64,000 nt of DNA from Rhizobium sp. (GTDB lineage: Bacteria > Pseudomonadota > Alphaproteobacteria > Rhizobiales > Rhizobiaceae). How positions within the stretch are numbered: position 1 is the stretch's first letter; each line of letters opens with the position of its first letter. Positions 48,333 to 56,185 of this stretch are shown one piece after another. Location: assembly GCA_003527225.1 (NCBI GenBank), contig DPXQ01000044.1:1-64000 (forward strand). Reading direction: 5' to 3'. Position numbers and translations under genes: made by a program. The notes beneath the pieces were generated by a model. That model did no database searches. It worked only from the letters and a program-made list of their open reading frames with translations, and was not told the origin of the DNA.

Positions 48333-49730
48333 ATGGTGCCGGACGAAACAACATTGCCGTCAGTAAGCCAGAACGAGCTTCAGGCGATGGCCTATACAGA
48401 CCAGCTGACGGGCCTCGGCAATCGCTACAGGCTGCGCGACAAGGTGCGCATGCTCGCCGCCGAACGGGCGAACGACCCGGCTCCCTTCACAGTCGCGCTA
48501 GTCAATCTCGACGGATTCAAGCCCATCAACGACCTGTTCGGCTCCGTGGCCGGCGACGAGATCCTTTGCCAGGCGGCGCATCGGATGAAGGCCTGCATCC
48601 CCGACGGGGCAACGGTCACGCGCCATGACGGCGACGAATTCGCTGTCGTCCTTCCGCTTGTCTTCGAGCGCACCGCGGCCGAGAGAATTGGCCAGATGAT
48701 CAAGGATGTGCTGTCCGCTCCCTATGATCTCGGTGACCGCAATGTCCGTCTTTCCGCTTCGCTCGGCTTTGCCATCTATCCTTTTGCAGGCGCCGATTTC
48801 GAAGAGTTGATGAAGAGCGCGGAAACGGCGCTCTATCGTTCCAAGCGGCGCGGGCGCGGGCAGATCACCATCTATTCGCGCGAAATCGCCCAGGAGATGA
48901 AGCGCGCAACACAGCTTGAGCAGGCGCTTCGCAATGCCATCATCGCCGACAACGTCGATGTCCACTTCCAGCCGATCGTGAATTTGCCGGACAATAGGGT
49001 CGTAGGCTTCGAGGCGCTCGCCCGCTGGATCGATCCCGATCTGGGCTTCGTATCGCCTGCGGTTTTCGTACCGCTTGCCGAAGAACGCGGCTTCATCGAT
49101 ACGCTTTCCGAAACCCTTCTGCGCAAGGCGGCCGAGGCGACGCTTGCATGGCCACGGGATCTCTTCCTGTCCTTCAATCTGTCATCGGCGCAGCTGATGG
49201 ATCCACGCACGACCTTCAACACGCTGTCGATCCTCAACAGCGTCGGCTTCGATGCAAGTCGTCTCGAACTTGAGATCACGGAAACAGCGGTCATGACATC
49301 GGCCGATACCGCCAAGCGGATCATCAACGAATTGCGCGAGTTCGGCATCCGGATCTCGCTGGATGATTTCGGTACCGGCCAGTCGAGCCTCGGCCGGCTG
49401 CGGGACTTCACCTTCGACAAGGTCAAGATCGACCGTGCTTTCGTTTCTGCCATTACCACCGACCGCACGTCGGAACACATCATCAAGGCGATCGTCACCA
49501 TGTGTGAGGGTCTTGATCTCGAGGTCGTCGCCGAGGGCATCGAAACGGTCGCTGAGGCCGATAGTCTCAGGGCGCTCGGCTGCGGCATGGGCCAAGGCTA
49601 TTACTTCGGCAAGCCCGCGGACGCGGCCGCGACCCTGCGTTACCTCCACGATCATTATCACGAATTTGCTGTCGTCGATCGCGTGGGCGCAGTTGCCGCC
49701 GATTACGCGAGCTATTCCTCCAGGCGCTGA
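48333..49730 (+). CDS. GGDEF-EAL protein, probably c-di-GMP phosphodiesterase
   Basis: 465 residues. A GGDEF domain (about 20-175) has the active-site signature changed to DGDEF (Asp99-Phe103) and lacks an I-site RxxD. The EAL domain (about 195-445) is intact: FEALARW (Glu227), EITETAVM, ISLDDFGTGQSSL and VVAEGIETVAEAD carry the metal and catalytic residues. No N-terminal sensor or membrane segment. Likely degrades c-di-GMP in the cytoplasm, with the GGDEF as GTP sensor. 126 bases after the PAS-receiver gene and likely in the same pathway. Confidence 0.9.
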   Translation: MVPDETTLPSVSQNELQAMAYTDQLTGLGNRYRLRDKVRMLAAERANDPAPFTVALVNLDGFKPINDLFGSVAGDEILCQAAHRMKACIPDGATVTRHDGDEFAVVLPLVFERTAAERIGQMIKDVLSAPYDLGDRNVRLSASLGFAIYPFAGADFEELMKSAETALYRSKRRGRGQITIYSREIAQEMKRATQLEQALRNAIIADNVDVHFQPIVNLPDNRVVGFEALARWIDPDLGFVSPAVFVPLAEERGFIDTLSETLLRKAAEATLAWPRDLFLSFNLSSAQLMDPRTTFNTLSILNSVGFDASRLELEITETAVMTSADTAKRIINELREFGIRISLDDFGTGQSSLGRLRDFTFDKVKIDRAFVSAITTDRTSEHIIKAIVTMCEGLDLEVVAEGIETVAEADSLRALGCGMGQGYYFGKPADAAATLRYLHDHYHEFAVVDRVGAVAADYASYSSRR

Positions 49731-49754
49731 AGAACGGATTCGCTCCACAGACGC

Positions 49755-49781
49755 AAAAGGGCGATGCCGAAGCATCGCCCT
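49755..49781 (-). terminator. Rho-independent terminator for the PRC-barrel gene
   Basis: AGGGCGATGC / GCATCGCCCT, a 10-bp perfect stem with a four-base loop; on the minus strand the loop reads TTCG and TTTT follows. It is placed between the convergent GGDEF-EAL and PRC-barrel genes. Confidence 0.9.
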
Positions 49782-49804
49782 CGAGGACCTGGATACATTT
49801 CAGG

Positions 49805-50380
49805 TTACTTGGTGACCGTCGACGATGTCGTGGTGTTGTCCGTCGGCATCACGTTGATCGAGCCTTCCGCGGCCTGCTGGTCATCAAGGGTCTTGAATTC
49901 CGGCGCGGCCTTCAGAGACTCCGCAGTTTCCATGGTCGTGAGCTTCAGGTCGTTCGAATCGGCCTCACGGGTAACCGTAATCTTGCTCATCGGAACAGCC
50001 ACATTCTTCTCGCCGATTCCGAGGAAGCCACCGACACCGATCACGGCGGCGACAATGCCACCCTTTTCCTCGATGATCAGGTCGTTGATGTCGCCGATGC
50101 TTTCATCGGCCGAATTGTAGACAGGCTGACCGATGAAATCCTTGGCGCTGAGCTGTGTTTCGCTCTGCTCCGTCAGATAGCTGTCCGTTACAGCCATGGA
50201 GTCGGTTGCTGCCGGGGCCATGGTGTCGGTCGACGGAGCAACGCCCGTGGCTGCCGGAGATTCGATGGTCGGAGTAGCCGGGGTAGCAGGGTTGGTAGTG
50301 TCCTGTGCATAGGCCAGCGGTGCCATCGCGGTGGAACCAAGCAGCATTGCTGCGGCGGCGAAATTCAGGGTCTTTTTCAT
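49805..50380 (-). CDS. exported PRC-barrel domain protein
   Basis: 191 residues: signal peptide (MKKTLNFAAAAMLLGSTAMA...AYA|QDT), a Thr/Pro/Ala-rich stretch, then a PRC-barrel domain (about residues 78-160: AKDFIGQPVYNSADESIGDINDLIIEEKGG..AAVIGVGGFLGIGEKNVAVP). Exported PRC-barrel proteins are frequent in rhizobia and often stress-induced; function unknown. The start at 50380 gives a proper signal peptide and AAGG-type site upstream. Confidence 0.88.
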   Translation of the reverse strand: MKKTLNFAAAAMLLGSTAMAPLAYAQDTTNPATPATPTIESPAATGVAPSTDTMAPAATDSMAVTDSYLTEQSETQLSAKDFIGQPVYNSADESIGDINDLIIEEKGGIVAAVIGVGGFLGIGEKNVAVPMSKITVTREADSNDLKLTTMETAESLKAAPEFKTLDDQQAAEGSINVMPTDNTTTSSTVTK

Positions 50381-50579
50381 ATCGAACCTACCTTTCATAA
50401 TAGATTGGCTTGCGAAATGACGCGATCCTTGTCCGGGAGGTTGACCGCGTCGGTTCGATGGGAAAATGCCTGGGCAGCCCATTCGTTCCCGAAATTCTGT
50501 CTCCATAATTTTTCATCGGAACGGGAACATTCCGCGTTGTTGTGAATTGGTGGGGCCGTTCCAATCCTGTTGGCGGCGG

Positions 50580-51467
50580 TTAGGGCCGGAATAGAGGTTC
50601 ATGCCGGCCCTGCATTGTTATGCCGAGCTCGAAAGTGGCGCCTGCCAAGGAATCCGCCGCTCGCGCGGCTTCATCGAGCCCTTCGTAGGCCGAGGTCACG
50701 ATCATCCGATCCGCGTTCTTTCCGATGAAAGCCGGACATGTGGTTCTCTTCGCCGGCAGTTCGTATCGGGCGATGCGCGAGCCGTCCGCGGCATAGCGGT
50801 CGACCGCTCCCGCATTCCAGCGCACGTTCCAGATCGTGCCTTCGGCGTCGCAGACGGATCCGTCGAAAACACCCGGCTCGGCCCGGCCATCGACCAATAC
50901 GCTCGCGGGTCCGAGAGGAAGGCCCGTGGCGGGGTCCAGCGGGACACGCATCAGCATGTTGGCGCGCGAATCGGCAAAGTATCCGGTCGCTCCGTCGGGC
51001 GAAAAGCAGATTGCGTTCGGAATGCTGATATTGTCGAAGAGCGTCGTGACGGTTGCGTCCGCCACGTGATAGATCGCGCCGGCGCCGGTCTGCGCGCCCT
51101 TGCCCATGGTGCCGATCCAGAGCGCACCGGAGGGATGCACCCGGCCGTCATTCGACCGGTTTCCCGGGCGGTCCGGCTCCGGTTTTGTGTAGGGAGTAAG
51201 GGCGCCGGTCGAAACGTCTCGCAGGAAAAGACCTTCGTCCGAGGCCAGCAATTGCCGCTTCCTGTCGATCAGGGCCAAGACGCTGGCCATGAATGGCAGC
51301 GGGTAGGAGCGCGTCGCACCGTTGGCAGGATCGTATTCCCACAAGGTCTTGCCCAGAATGTCGAACCACCAAGCGCGCTCTGTCAGAAAATCATAGATCG
51401 GACCCTCACCGAGCTCGAGCCGTTCTTCGGAGAGCACCTTGCCGTTGAATGAATGGATTTCAGTCAC
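50580..51467 (-). CDS. SMP-30/gluconolactonase-family protein
   Basis: 295 residues forming a six-bladed propeller. LELGEGPIYDFLTERAWWFDI gives the first metal ligand (Glu), NRSNDGRVHPSGALWIGTMG the second, and PNAICFSPDGATGYFADS with VFDGSVCDAEGTIWNVRW the remaining blades. Family members are sugar lactonases, e.g. gluconolactonase or L-arabinonolactonase. No sugar genes are adjacent. The start is taken as the GTG at 51467 (VTEIHSFNG), matching homologs; an ATG at 51521 is also open. Confidence 0.88.
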   Translation of the reverse strand: MTEIHSFNGKVLSEERLELGEGPIYDFLTERAWWFDILGKTLWEYDPANGATRSYPLPFMASVLALIDRKRQLLASDEGLFLRDVSTGALTPYTKPEPDRPGNRSNDGRVHPSGALWIGTMGKGAQTGAGAIYHVADATVTTLFDNISIPNAICFSPDGATGYFADSRANMLMRVPLDPATGLPLGPASVLVDGRAEPGVFDGSVCDAEGTIWNVRWNAGAVDRYAADGSRIARYELPAKRTTCPAFIGKNADRMIVTSAYEGLDEAARAADSLAGATFELGITMQGRHEPLFRP

Positions 51468-51887
51468 GCTATTGTCCCCGCCCTTGCCGTTCCCCGGTTC
51501 GGGGATGATTGAAAGCCGCACATGCCATACTCTGGGGTTTACGGTAAACTAGGCTCCCGCGCTGGACTGGTGGCGAATTCTGCGCTTATTGTGCCCCACT
51601 GTCTCATGTCAATCAGAGACGCTGCAAGCCGTGCCGGATGATGGTAGCCGAACATCTCAGAACGAGATTGTGGAATCTGGAGAGTGTCGAGTGCGTTTTC
51701 CGGAGGGTTGTTGCCGTCGCTCGATACTCCCCCATAGATTTGATGGGAGTCAAGATTGGGGGCATTGACCTCGGAGGGTGGAGCCGGGGTATTGCATGCG
51801 GGGATCGGATTTCGATGCCCCATGTATTTGGTACACAGAGAGCGGTGTCGCGCCGTTTCCTCTTCTTCACGCAGAGAAAAACGAAGA
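51468..51887. other. divergent SMP-30 / LuxR intergenic region
   Basis: 420 bases with no convincing gene, less GC-rich than the neighbouring coding regions. It must contain both promoters. Several short open frames on both strands lack ribosome sites and family resemblance. I could not identify a lux-box-like dyad. Confidence 0.5.
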
Positions 51888-52628
51888 ATGTCAATGATCG
51901 AGACCTTCACGGCAGGGGAACGCATTGCCGGTCATGTCACCGAACTGAGCGGCTTCAAGGCGCAGTTTGACATTTTCCGTTTCCTGAAGCGTTTGACGGA
52001 AAGCTATGGTGCTCGCGCGTTCATGGTGATGAACCTTCCCTCGGCAACGTCTGTCAATCTGTCCGGCAATTCGATCATCACCAACTGGCCGGCGGAACTG
52101 CTGGCCGAGTACGATCAGACAACGTTGCTTTCCGACAGTCCCGTGGTGCGGTTGCTGCGCACAAGTACCGCGCCTTTCCACTACGATCTCGACGATGTGG
52201 TCAGGCAGCGCGAACCGCGGGCGAAGGAGACGGCAAAGGCGTTGTTCGAACGCTTCAGCATGGTTCGAGGCGCGTATTTCCCGGTCCACGAAGCGTCGGG
52301 CTCCCGCGGCGCGGTCTCCTTCTCAGGTGACCGCGAACCGTTCACGAGTCAGGAGATGATGGAACTCAGCTATCTCGCGGCTCATATCTTCAACAGGCTC
52401 GCCGAAATTCGCGAACTCGACAATCGTGCTACGGGCACGCTCACCGAGCGGGAGATCGATTGCCTGAACTGGACCGCTGCCGGCAAGACCAGCATAGAGA
52501 TCGCCGAAATCCTCGGCCTCTCCGAACATACGATCAACCATTATCTGAACCGCGCGACCAAGAAGCTCGATACCGTCAACAGAACCCAGGCCGTGGCCAA
52601 GGCGCTGCGACTTGGATTGATCAAGTAA
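51888..52628 (+). CDS. LuxR-family transcriptional regulator
   Basis: 246 residues. The N-terminal 160 residues resemble an autoinducer-binding domain (FDIFRFLKRLTESYGARAFMVMNLPS; later GAYFPVHEASGSRGAVSFSG). The C-terminal GerE helix-turn-helix is TLTEREIDCLNWTAAGKTSIEIAEILGLSEHTINHYLNRATKKLD. No luxI-type synthase is adjacent, so it may be an orphan (solo) regulator. Start at 51888 is the first of two close ATGs. It precedes nasT by 81 bases and faces the same way, but need not regulate nitrate genes. Confidence 0.88.
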   Translation: MSMIETFTAGERIAGHVTELSGFKAQFDIFRFLKRLTESYGARAFMVMNLPSATSVNLSGNSIITNWPAELLAEYDQTTLLSDSPVVRLLRTSTAPFHYDLDDVVRQREPRAKETAKALFERFSMVRGAYFPVHEASGSRGAVSFSGDREPFTSQEMMELSYLAAHIFNRLAEIRELDNRATGTLTEREIDCLNWTAAGKTSIEIAEILGLSEHTINHYLNRATKKLDTVNRTQAVAKALRLGLIK

Positions 52629-52667
52629 CGAGACCAATCCCCGGCACGCGGCCACCCGCTCGAAATA

Positions 52668-52682
52668 TTCCGCATTGCGGAA
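52668..52682. promoter_or_regulatory. 15-bp perfect palindrome upstream of nasT
   Basis: TTCCGCA-T-TGCGGAA lies 27 bases before the nasT ATG, between the LuxR gene and nasT. It could be a regulator site or a small RNA hairpin in the nasT leader. Symmetry is certain; function is unknown. Confidence 0.45.
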
Positions 52683-52709
52683 AGCCGGCATTTCGGCAAT
52701 GAATGCGGC

Positions 52710-53300
52710 ATGCGGAGCCCTGACCTGACAGTTCTCGTCATCGATGAAAACACGTTGCGGGCCTCGATCATCGAGGCGGGGCTGCACGAGGCCGGCCATC
52801 GCAATGTGACCGTCATTCACGAAGTGCTCGGTGTGGCGCGCCGGATCGAAGGCCTGATGCCCGACGTCATCGTCATCTCGCTCGAAAACCCCAATCGCGA
52901 CATGTTGGAGAGCATGTTCCAGCTTTCCCGGTCGGTGAAGCGGCCGATCGCCATGTTCGTCGACCGTTCCGAGCAGGGTATGATCGAGGCGGCGGTCGAA
53001 GCCGGCGTTTCGGCCTATGTGGTCGATGGCCTGCGCCAGGAGCGGGTGAAGCCGATCCTCGACATGGCGATCAGCCGTTTCAACGCCTATTCCCGCCTGG
53101 CGCGTGAGCTTGAAGAGGCGCGCAGCGAACTCGAGAACCGCAAGCTGGTCGAGCGGGCGAAGGGCATCCTGATGAAATCGAAGGGTATCGGCGAAGACGA
53201 GGCCTACCGCCTGCTGCGTTCGACGGCCATGAAACAGAATCGCAAGATTGCCGAGATCGCCCAGAGCCTTGTGCTGGCGGCGGGCTTGCTGGAGGACTGA
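52710..53300 (+). CDS. nasT: nitrate-responsive ANTAR antiterminator NasT
   Basis: 196 residues: receiver domain (1-120) and C-terminal ANTAR RNA-binding domain (about 135-196: LEEARSELENRKLVERAKGILMKSKGIGEDEAYRLLRSTAMKQNRKIAEIAQ). NasT binds paired stem-loops in nitrate-assimilation leader RNAs and prevents transcription termination when NasS releases it. The receiver keeps the acidic pair (Asp12-Glu13), but the phospho-acceptor position is Ser57 (in VIVISLENPNRD) where other NasT proteins have Asp, fitting control by NasS binding rather than phosphorylation. The stop is three bases before nasS. Confidence 0.95.
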   Translation: MRSPDLTVLVIDENTLRASIIEAGLHEAGHRNVTVIHEVLGVARRIEGLMPDVIVISLENPNRDMLESMFQLSRSVKRPIAMFVDRSEQGMIEAAVEAGVSAYVVDGLRQERVKPILDMAISRFNAYSRLARELEEARSELENRKLVERAKGILMKSKGIGEDEAYRLLRSTAMKQNRKIAEIAQSLVLAAGLLED

Positions 53301-53303
53301 TGC

Positions 53304-54530
53304 ATGCCGGACCGGCCTGAAATAACCCTCGGCTTCCTGCCGCTTCTCGACAGCGCGATCCTTATTGCCGCCGCCGAGAAGGGTTTTGCCAGCGACGAGA
53401 ACATCAACCTGAAACTGGTTCGGGAAACCTCATGGGCCAATATTCGTGACCGGATCGCCGTCGGGCATTTCCAGGCGGCCCACATGCTGGCGCCGATGCC
53501 GATTGCCTCCAATCTCGGCCTGTCGCCGCTCTCCTTGCCGCTGATTGCGCCGATGGCGCTCGGTCTTGGCGGCAACGCGATCACGGTATCCGCCTCCCTC
53601 TACGAGGCAATGAGCGCCGAGGGAATGACGCCCGATCTCGATCCGAAAAGCGCTGGCACCGCTTTGAAGACCGTCATCGCCACTCGCAGGGCGTCGGGTG
53701 CGCCGCCGCTGCGCTTTGCCGTCGTACATTCCTTTTCCGGCCATAACTACGAATTGCGCTACTGGCTCGCCGCCTGCGGCATTTCACCGGACCGGGATGT
53801 GGAGATTACCATCGTTCCGCCGCCGTTGATGGCGGATGCGCTCGCCGCCGACAGGATCGACGGCTGCTGTGTCGGCGAGCCGTGGAACACGGTTGCCGTG
53901 GATCGCGGCATCGGGCGCATAGTCACCGTCAAGTCGGCGATCTGGCACAACAGTCCGGAAAAGGTGCTCGGCGTGTCGCGCGCCTGGGCGGAAGCCAACG
54001 GACTGGCCCTCGAGGCCCTTCTGCGCGCACTCTATCGGGCAGCAGAATGGTGTGGAAACACCGAAAACATTGAGGAATTGGCCGGCATCCTTGCCTCGCG
54101 GCCATATCTCGACATGGAAGGCCGATTGCTGCTGCCGGCGTTGACTGGTCAACTGTCGACGACGCCCGACCGGGTGGTCGATGTCGGCGATTTCTTCGTT
54201 CTGGGGCGCAAGGCGGCAACCTTCCCCTGGCAAAGCCACGCGCTCTGGTTCTACAGCCAGATGGTGCGCTGGGGCCACTGCAGCCATACGCTCCAGAACA
54301 GTTCGATCGCTCGCGACTCCTATCGACCCGATATCTACCGCCAGGCGCTGAAGCCGATCTTCGCGCCGATGCCGGGCGCCAGCCTGAAGGTCGAGGGTGC
54401 CTTGTCCCAGGAGCAATATGTCGGAGCCACCAACGGCCGCATCCTGCTGGGTCCGGATGGCTTTTTCGACGGCAAGACCTTCGATCCGGACCGATTGGAA
54501 GACTATCTGGCGGGGCAGCGCCAGGATTGA
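53304..54530 (+). CDS. nasS: nitrate/nitrite sensor NasS (NrtA-like, cytoplasmic)
   Basis: 408 residues of the NrtA/CmpA solute-binding family (ITLGFLPLLDSAILIAAAEKGF, then HMLAPMPIASNLGL, CVGEPWNTVAVDRGIG, PWQSHALWFYSQM). Unlike the downstream NrtA it has no signal peptide, so it stays in the cytoplasm. That is the mark of NasS, which holds NasT inactive without nitrate and releases it when nitrate or nitrite binds. Co-transcribed with nasT, three bases apart. Ends 339 bases before nrtA. Confidence 0.92.
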   Translation: MPDRPEITLGFLPLLDSAILIAAAEKGFASDENINLKLVRETSWANIRDRIAVGHFQAAHMLAPMPIASNLGLSPLSLPLIAPMALGLGGNAITVSASLYEAMSAEGMTPDLDPKSAGTALKTVIATRRASGAPPLRFAVVHSFSGHNYELRYWLAACGISPDRDVEITIVPPPLMADALAADRIDGCCVGEPWNTVAVDRGIGRIVTVKSAIWHNSPEKVLGVSRAWAEANGLALEALLRALYRAAEWCGNTENIEELAGILASRPYLDMEGRLLLPALTGQLSTTPDRVVDVGDFFVLGRKAATFPWQSHALWFYSQMVRWGHCSHTLQNSSIARDSYRPDIYRQALKPIFAPMPGASLKVEGALSQEQYVGATNGRILLGPDGFFDGKTFDPDRLEDYLAGQRQD

Positions 54531-54543
54531 ATTGCCGTCATTA

Positions 54544-54579
54544 TGTGCAGGGCACAAAAAATAGGCGCTAATTTTGTGC
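54544..54579 (+). promoter_or_regulatory. GTGC/GCAC dyads, candidate NtrC enhancer sites
   Basis: Two overlapping inverted repeats: TGTGC-AGG-GCACA (54544-54556) and GCACAAAA-N12-TTTTGTGC (54552-54579). A further AGTGCACA is at 54601. NtrC sites have GCAC/GTGC half-sites about one turn apart, and these lie roughly 80-115 bases upstream of the sigma-54 promoter, the usual enhancer distance. Not a perfect match to the published NtrC consensus, so this is a candidate. Confidence 0.5.
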
Positions 54580-54655
54580 GCTGCATTTTCCGGGTGTCAG
54601 AGTGCACACATGGGAAGTCTCTGAAAAACATGTGATTTCTCCCATCTGCTCAATC

Positions 54656-54671
54656 TGGCACGTCTCATGCA
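54656..54671 (+). promoter_or_regulatory. sigma-54 type promoter of the nrt-nir-nas operon
   Basis: TGGCACG-TCTC-ATGCA matches the sigma-54 consensus TGGCACG-N4-TTGCA at all positions but one, with exactly ten bases between GG (-24) and GC (-12). The predicted transcript start (about 54682) coincides with the first base of the leader stem-loop. Fits nitrogen-limitation control. Confidence 0.8.
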
Positions 54672-54682
54672 TGTAATATCTC

Positions 54683-54726
54683 AAGTCCAGAGGGGACTTT
54701 CATAAAGCGCGCCCAACGAAGGGTGC
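54683..54726 (+). promoter_or_regulatory. paired stem-loops, NasT (ANTAR) RNA target
   Basis: Stem-loop 1 (54683-54699): AAGTCC / GGACTT with loop AGAGG. Stem-loop 2 (54709-54726): GCGCCC / GGGTGC (one G-U pair) with hexaloop AACGAA. ANTAR proteins recognise two adjacent hairpins whose loops have A at position 1 and G at position 4; stem-loop 2 fits exactly, stem-loop 1 has the A and G but a five-base loop. Nine bases separate them. An intrinsic terminator follows at 54736. Confidence 0.78.
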
Positions 54727-54735
54727 CACACAGGC

Positions 54736-54797
54736 AAAGCCGCCGTTCAGTCTCAGCATCCGCGTAGTCGGAATGCTGAAATTGACGGCGGCTTTTT
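54736..54797 (+). terminator. leader terminator before nrtA (NasT-controlled attenuator)
   Basis: Outer stem AAAGCCGCCGT / ACGGCGGCTTT (11 bp) with an inner stem TCAGCAT / ATGCTGA, followed by T-rich TTTTTCCGTTTT. It lies between the ANTAR stem-loops and nrtA, 72 bases before its start codon, and would stop transcription unless NasT binds the upstream hairpins. Confidence 0.88.
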
Positions 54798-54868
54798 CCG
54801 TTTTCTCCCTCTGGCCGTTCGAAGCGCAACCGCCAACCGCCAGACACGGTATCGATGGAGAAAAGCAG

Positions 54869-56179
54869 ATGAAGATGAAACTGATAGACGCCGCCAGTCT
54901 CGCCACCCGCCGCGAATTCCTGAGGAAGACGGCCTCGACCGCTGCCATCGTGCTCGCCGCGCGCACGCTTCTGCCGTCCGGCGCCTACGCGGCGGTGGCG
55001 ACGCCTGAAGTCACCGGCGCCAAGCTCGGCTTCATCGCGCTGACGGATGCCGCCCCCCTCATCATCGCTGTCGAAAAGGGTCTCTTCGCCAAGCATGGCA
55101 TGCCGGACGTCGAGGTATTGAAGCAGGCCTCCTGGGGGGCTACCCGCGACAATCTGGTGCTCGGCGGCGCGGCCAATGGCATCGATGGTGCCCATATCCT
55201 CACTCCGATGCCCTACCTGATGCATACCGGCAAGGTGACGCAGAACAACGTACCCGTGCCGATGGCGATTCTGGCGCGCCTCAACTACGACAGCCAGGGC
55301 ATTTCGGCCGCCAAGGAATATGCCGAAACCGGTGTGGCCATCGACGCCTCGAAGCTGAAGGAAGCTTTCGCGGCGAAAAAGGCCGCCGGCAAGGAGATCA
55401 GTGCGGCGATGACATTCCCGGGCGGCACCCACGACCTGTGGCTGCGCTACTGGCTGGCCGCCGGCGGTATCGATCCGGACAAGGACGTCTCGACCATCGT
55501 CGTGCCACCGCCGCAGATGGTGGCCAACATGAAGGTCGGCAACATGGACGTTTTCTGCGTCGGCGAACCGTGGAACGAACAGCTTGTCAACCAAGGCATC
55601 GGCTTCACCGCCTGCACCACAGGCGAGATGTGGAAGGGCCACCCGGAAAAGGCGCTCGGCATGCGCGCCGATTGGGTGGAGAAGAACCCCAATGCCGCCA
55701 AGGCACTGCTGATGGCCGTCATGGAAGCGCAGATGTGGTGCGACAGCATGGACAACAAGGATGAGATGGCGGCGATCCTCGGCAAGCGCCAGTGGTTCAA
55801 CGTGCCGCCGAAGGATGTCGTTGGCCGACTGAAGGGCGACATCAACTACGGCAACGGCCGTATTGAGACGGCAACGGGCCTGCAGATGAAGTTCTGGGCC
55901 GACGGTGTCTCTTATCCTTACCAGAGCCATGACAGCTGGTTCATCGCGGAAAACATCCGCTGGGGCAAGTTCGCGCCCGACACCGACATCAAGGCGCTGG
56001 TCGGCCAGGTCAATCGCGAAGACCTGTGGCGGCAGGCGGCCGCCGATCTCGGCGTTGCTGCCGCCGATATCCCGGCCTCCAAGTCGCGGGGCAAGGAGAC
56101 CTTCTTCGACGGCAAGGTCTTCGACCCGGAAAACCCGTCCGCCTATCTCGACAGTCTGTCGATCAAGGCGGCGTCCTAA
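54869..56179 (+). CDS. nrtA: nitrate ABC transporter substrate-binding protein NrtA
   Basis: 436 residues, periplasmic nitrate/nitrite-binding protein. A twin-arginine signal (TRREFLRKTASTAAIVLAAR) precedes the mature protein. Family blocks include AKLGFIALTDAAPLIIAVEKGLF, AHILTPMPYLMHTG and CVGEPWNEQLVNQGIGF, closely parallel to NasS but with an export signal. The start at 54869 follows GGAG; an in-frame ATG at 54773 lies inside the leader terminator. First gene of the nitrate uptake operon, with nrtB 70 bases downstream. Confidence 0.95.
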   Translation: MKMKLIDAASLATRREFLRKTASTAAIVLAARTLLPSGAYAAVATPEVTGAKLGFIALTDAAPLIIAVEKGLFAKHGMPDVEVLKQASWGATRDNLVLGGAANGIDGAHILTPMPYLMHTGKVTQNNVPVPMAILARLNYDSQGISAAKEYAETGVAIDASKLKEAFAAKKAAGKEISAAMTFPGGTHDLWLRYWLAAGGIDPDKDVSTIVVPPPQMVANMKVGNMDVFCVGEPWNEQLVNQGIGFTACTTGEMWKGHPEKALGMRADWVEKNPNAAKALLMAVMEAQMWCDSMDNKDEMAAILGKRQWFNVPPKDVVGRLKGDINYGNGRIETATGLQMKFWADGVSYPYQSHDSWFIAENIRWGKFAPDTDIKALVGQVNREDLWRQAAADLGVAAADIPASKSRGKETFFDGKVFDPENPSAYLDSLSIKAAS

Positions 56180-56185
56180 GGACTT

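Noticed and set aside
54773..54868. N-terminal extension of nrtA
   Set aside because: Overlaps the leader terminator and would destroy the Tat signal; start at 54869 is much better.
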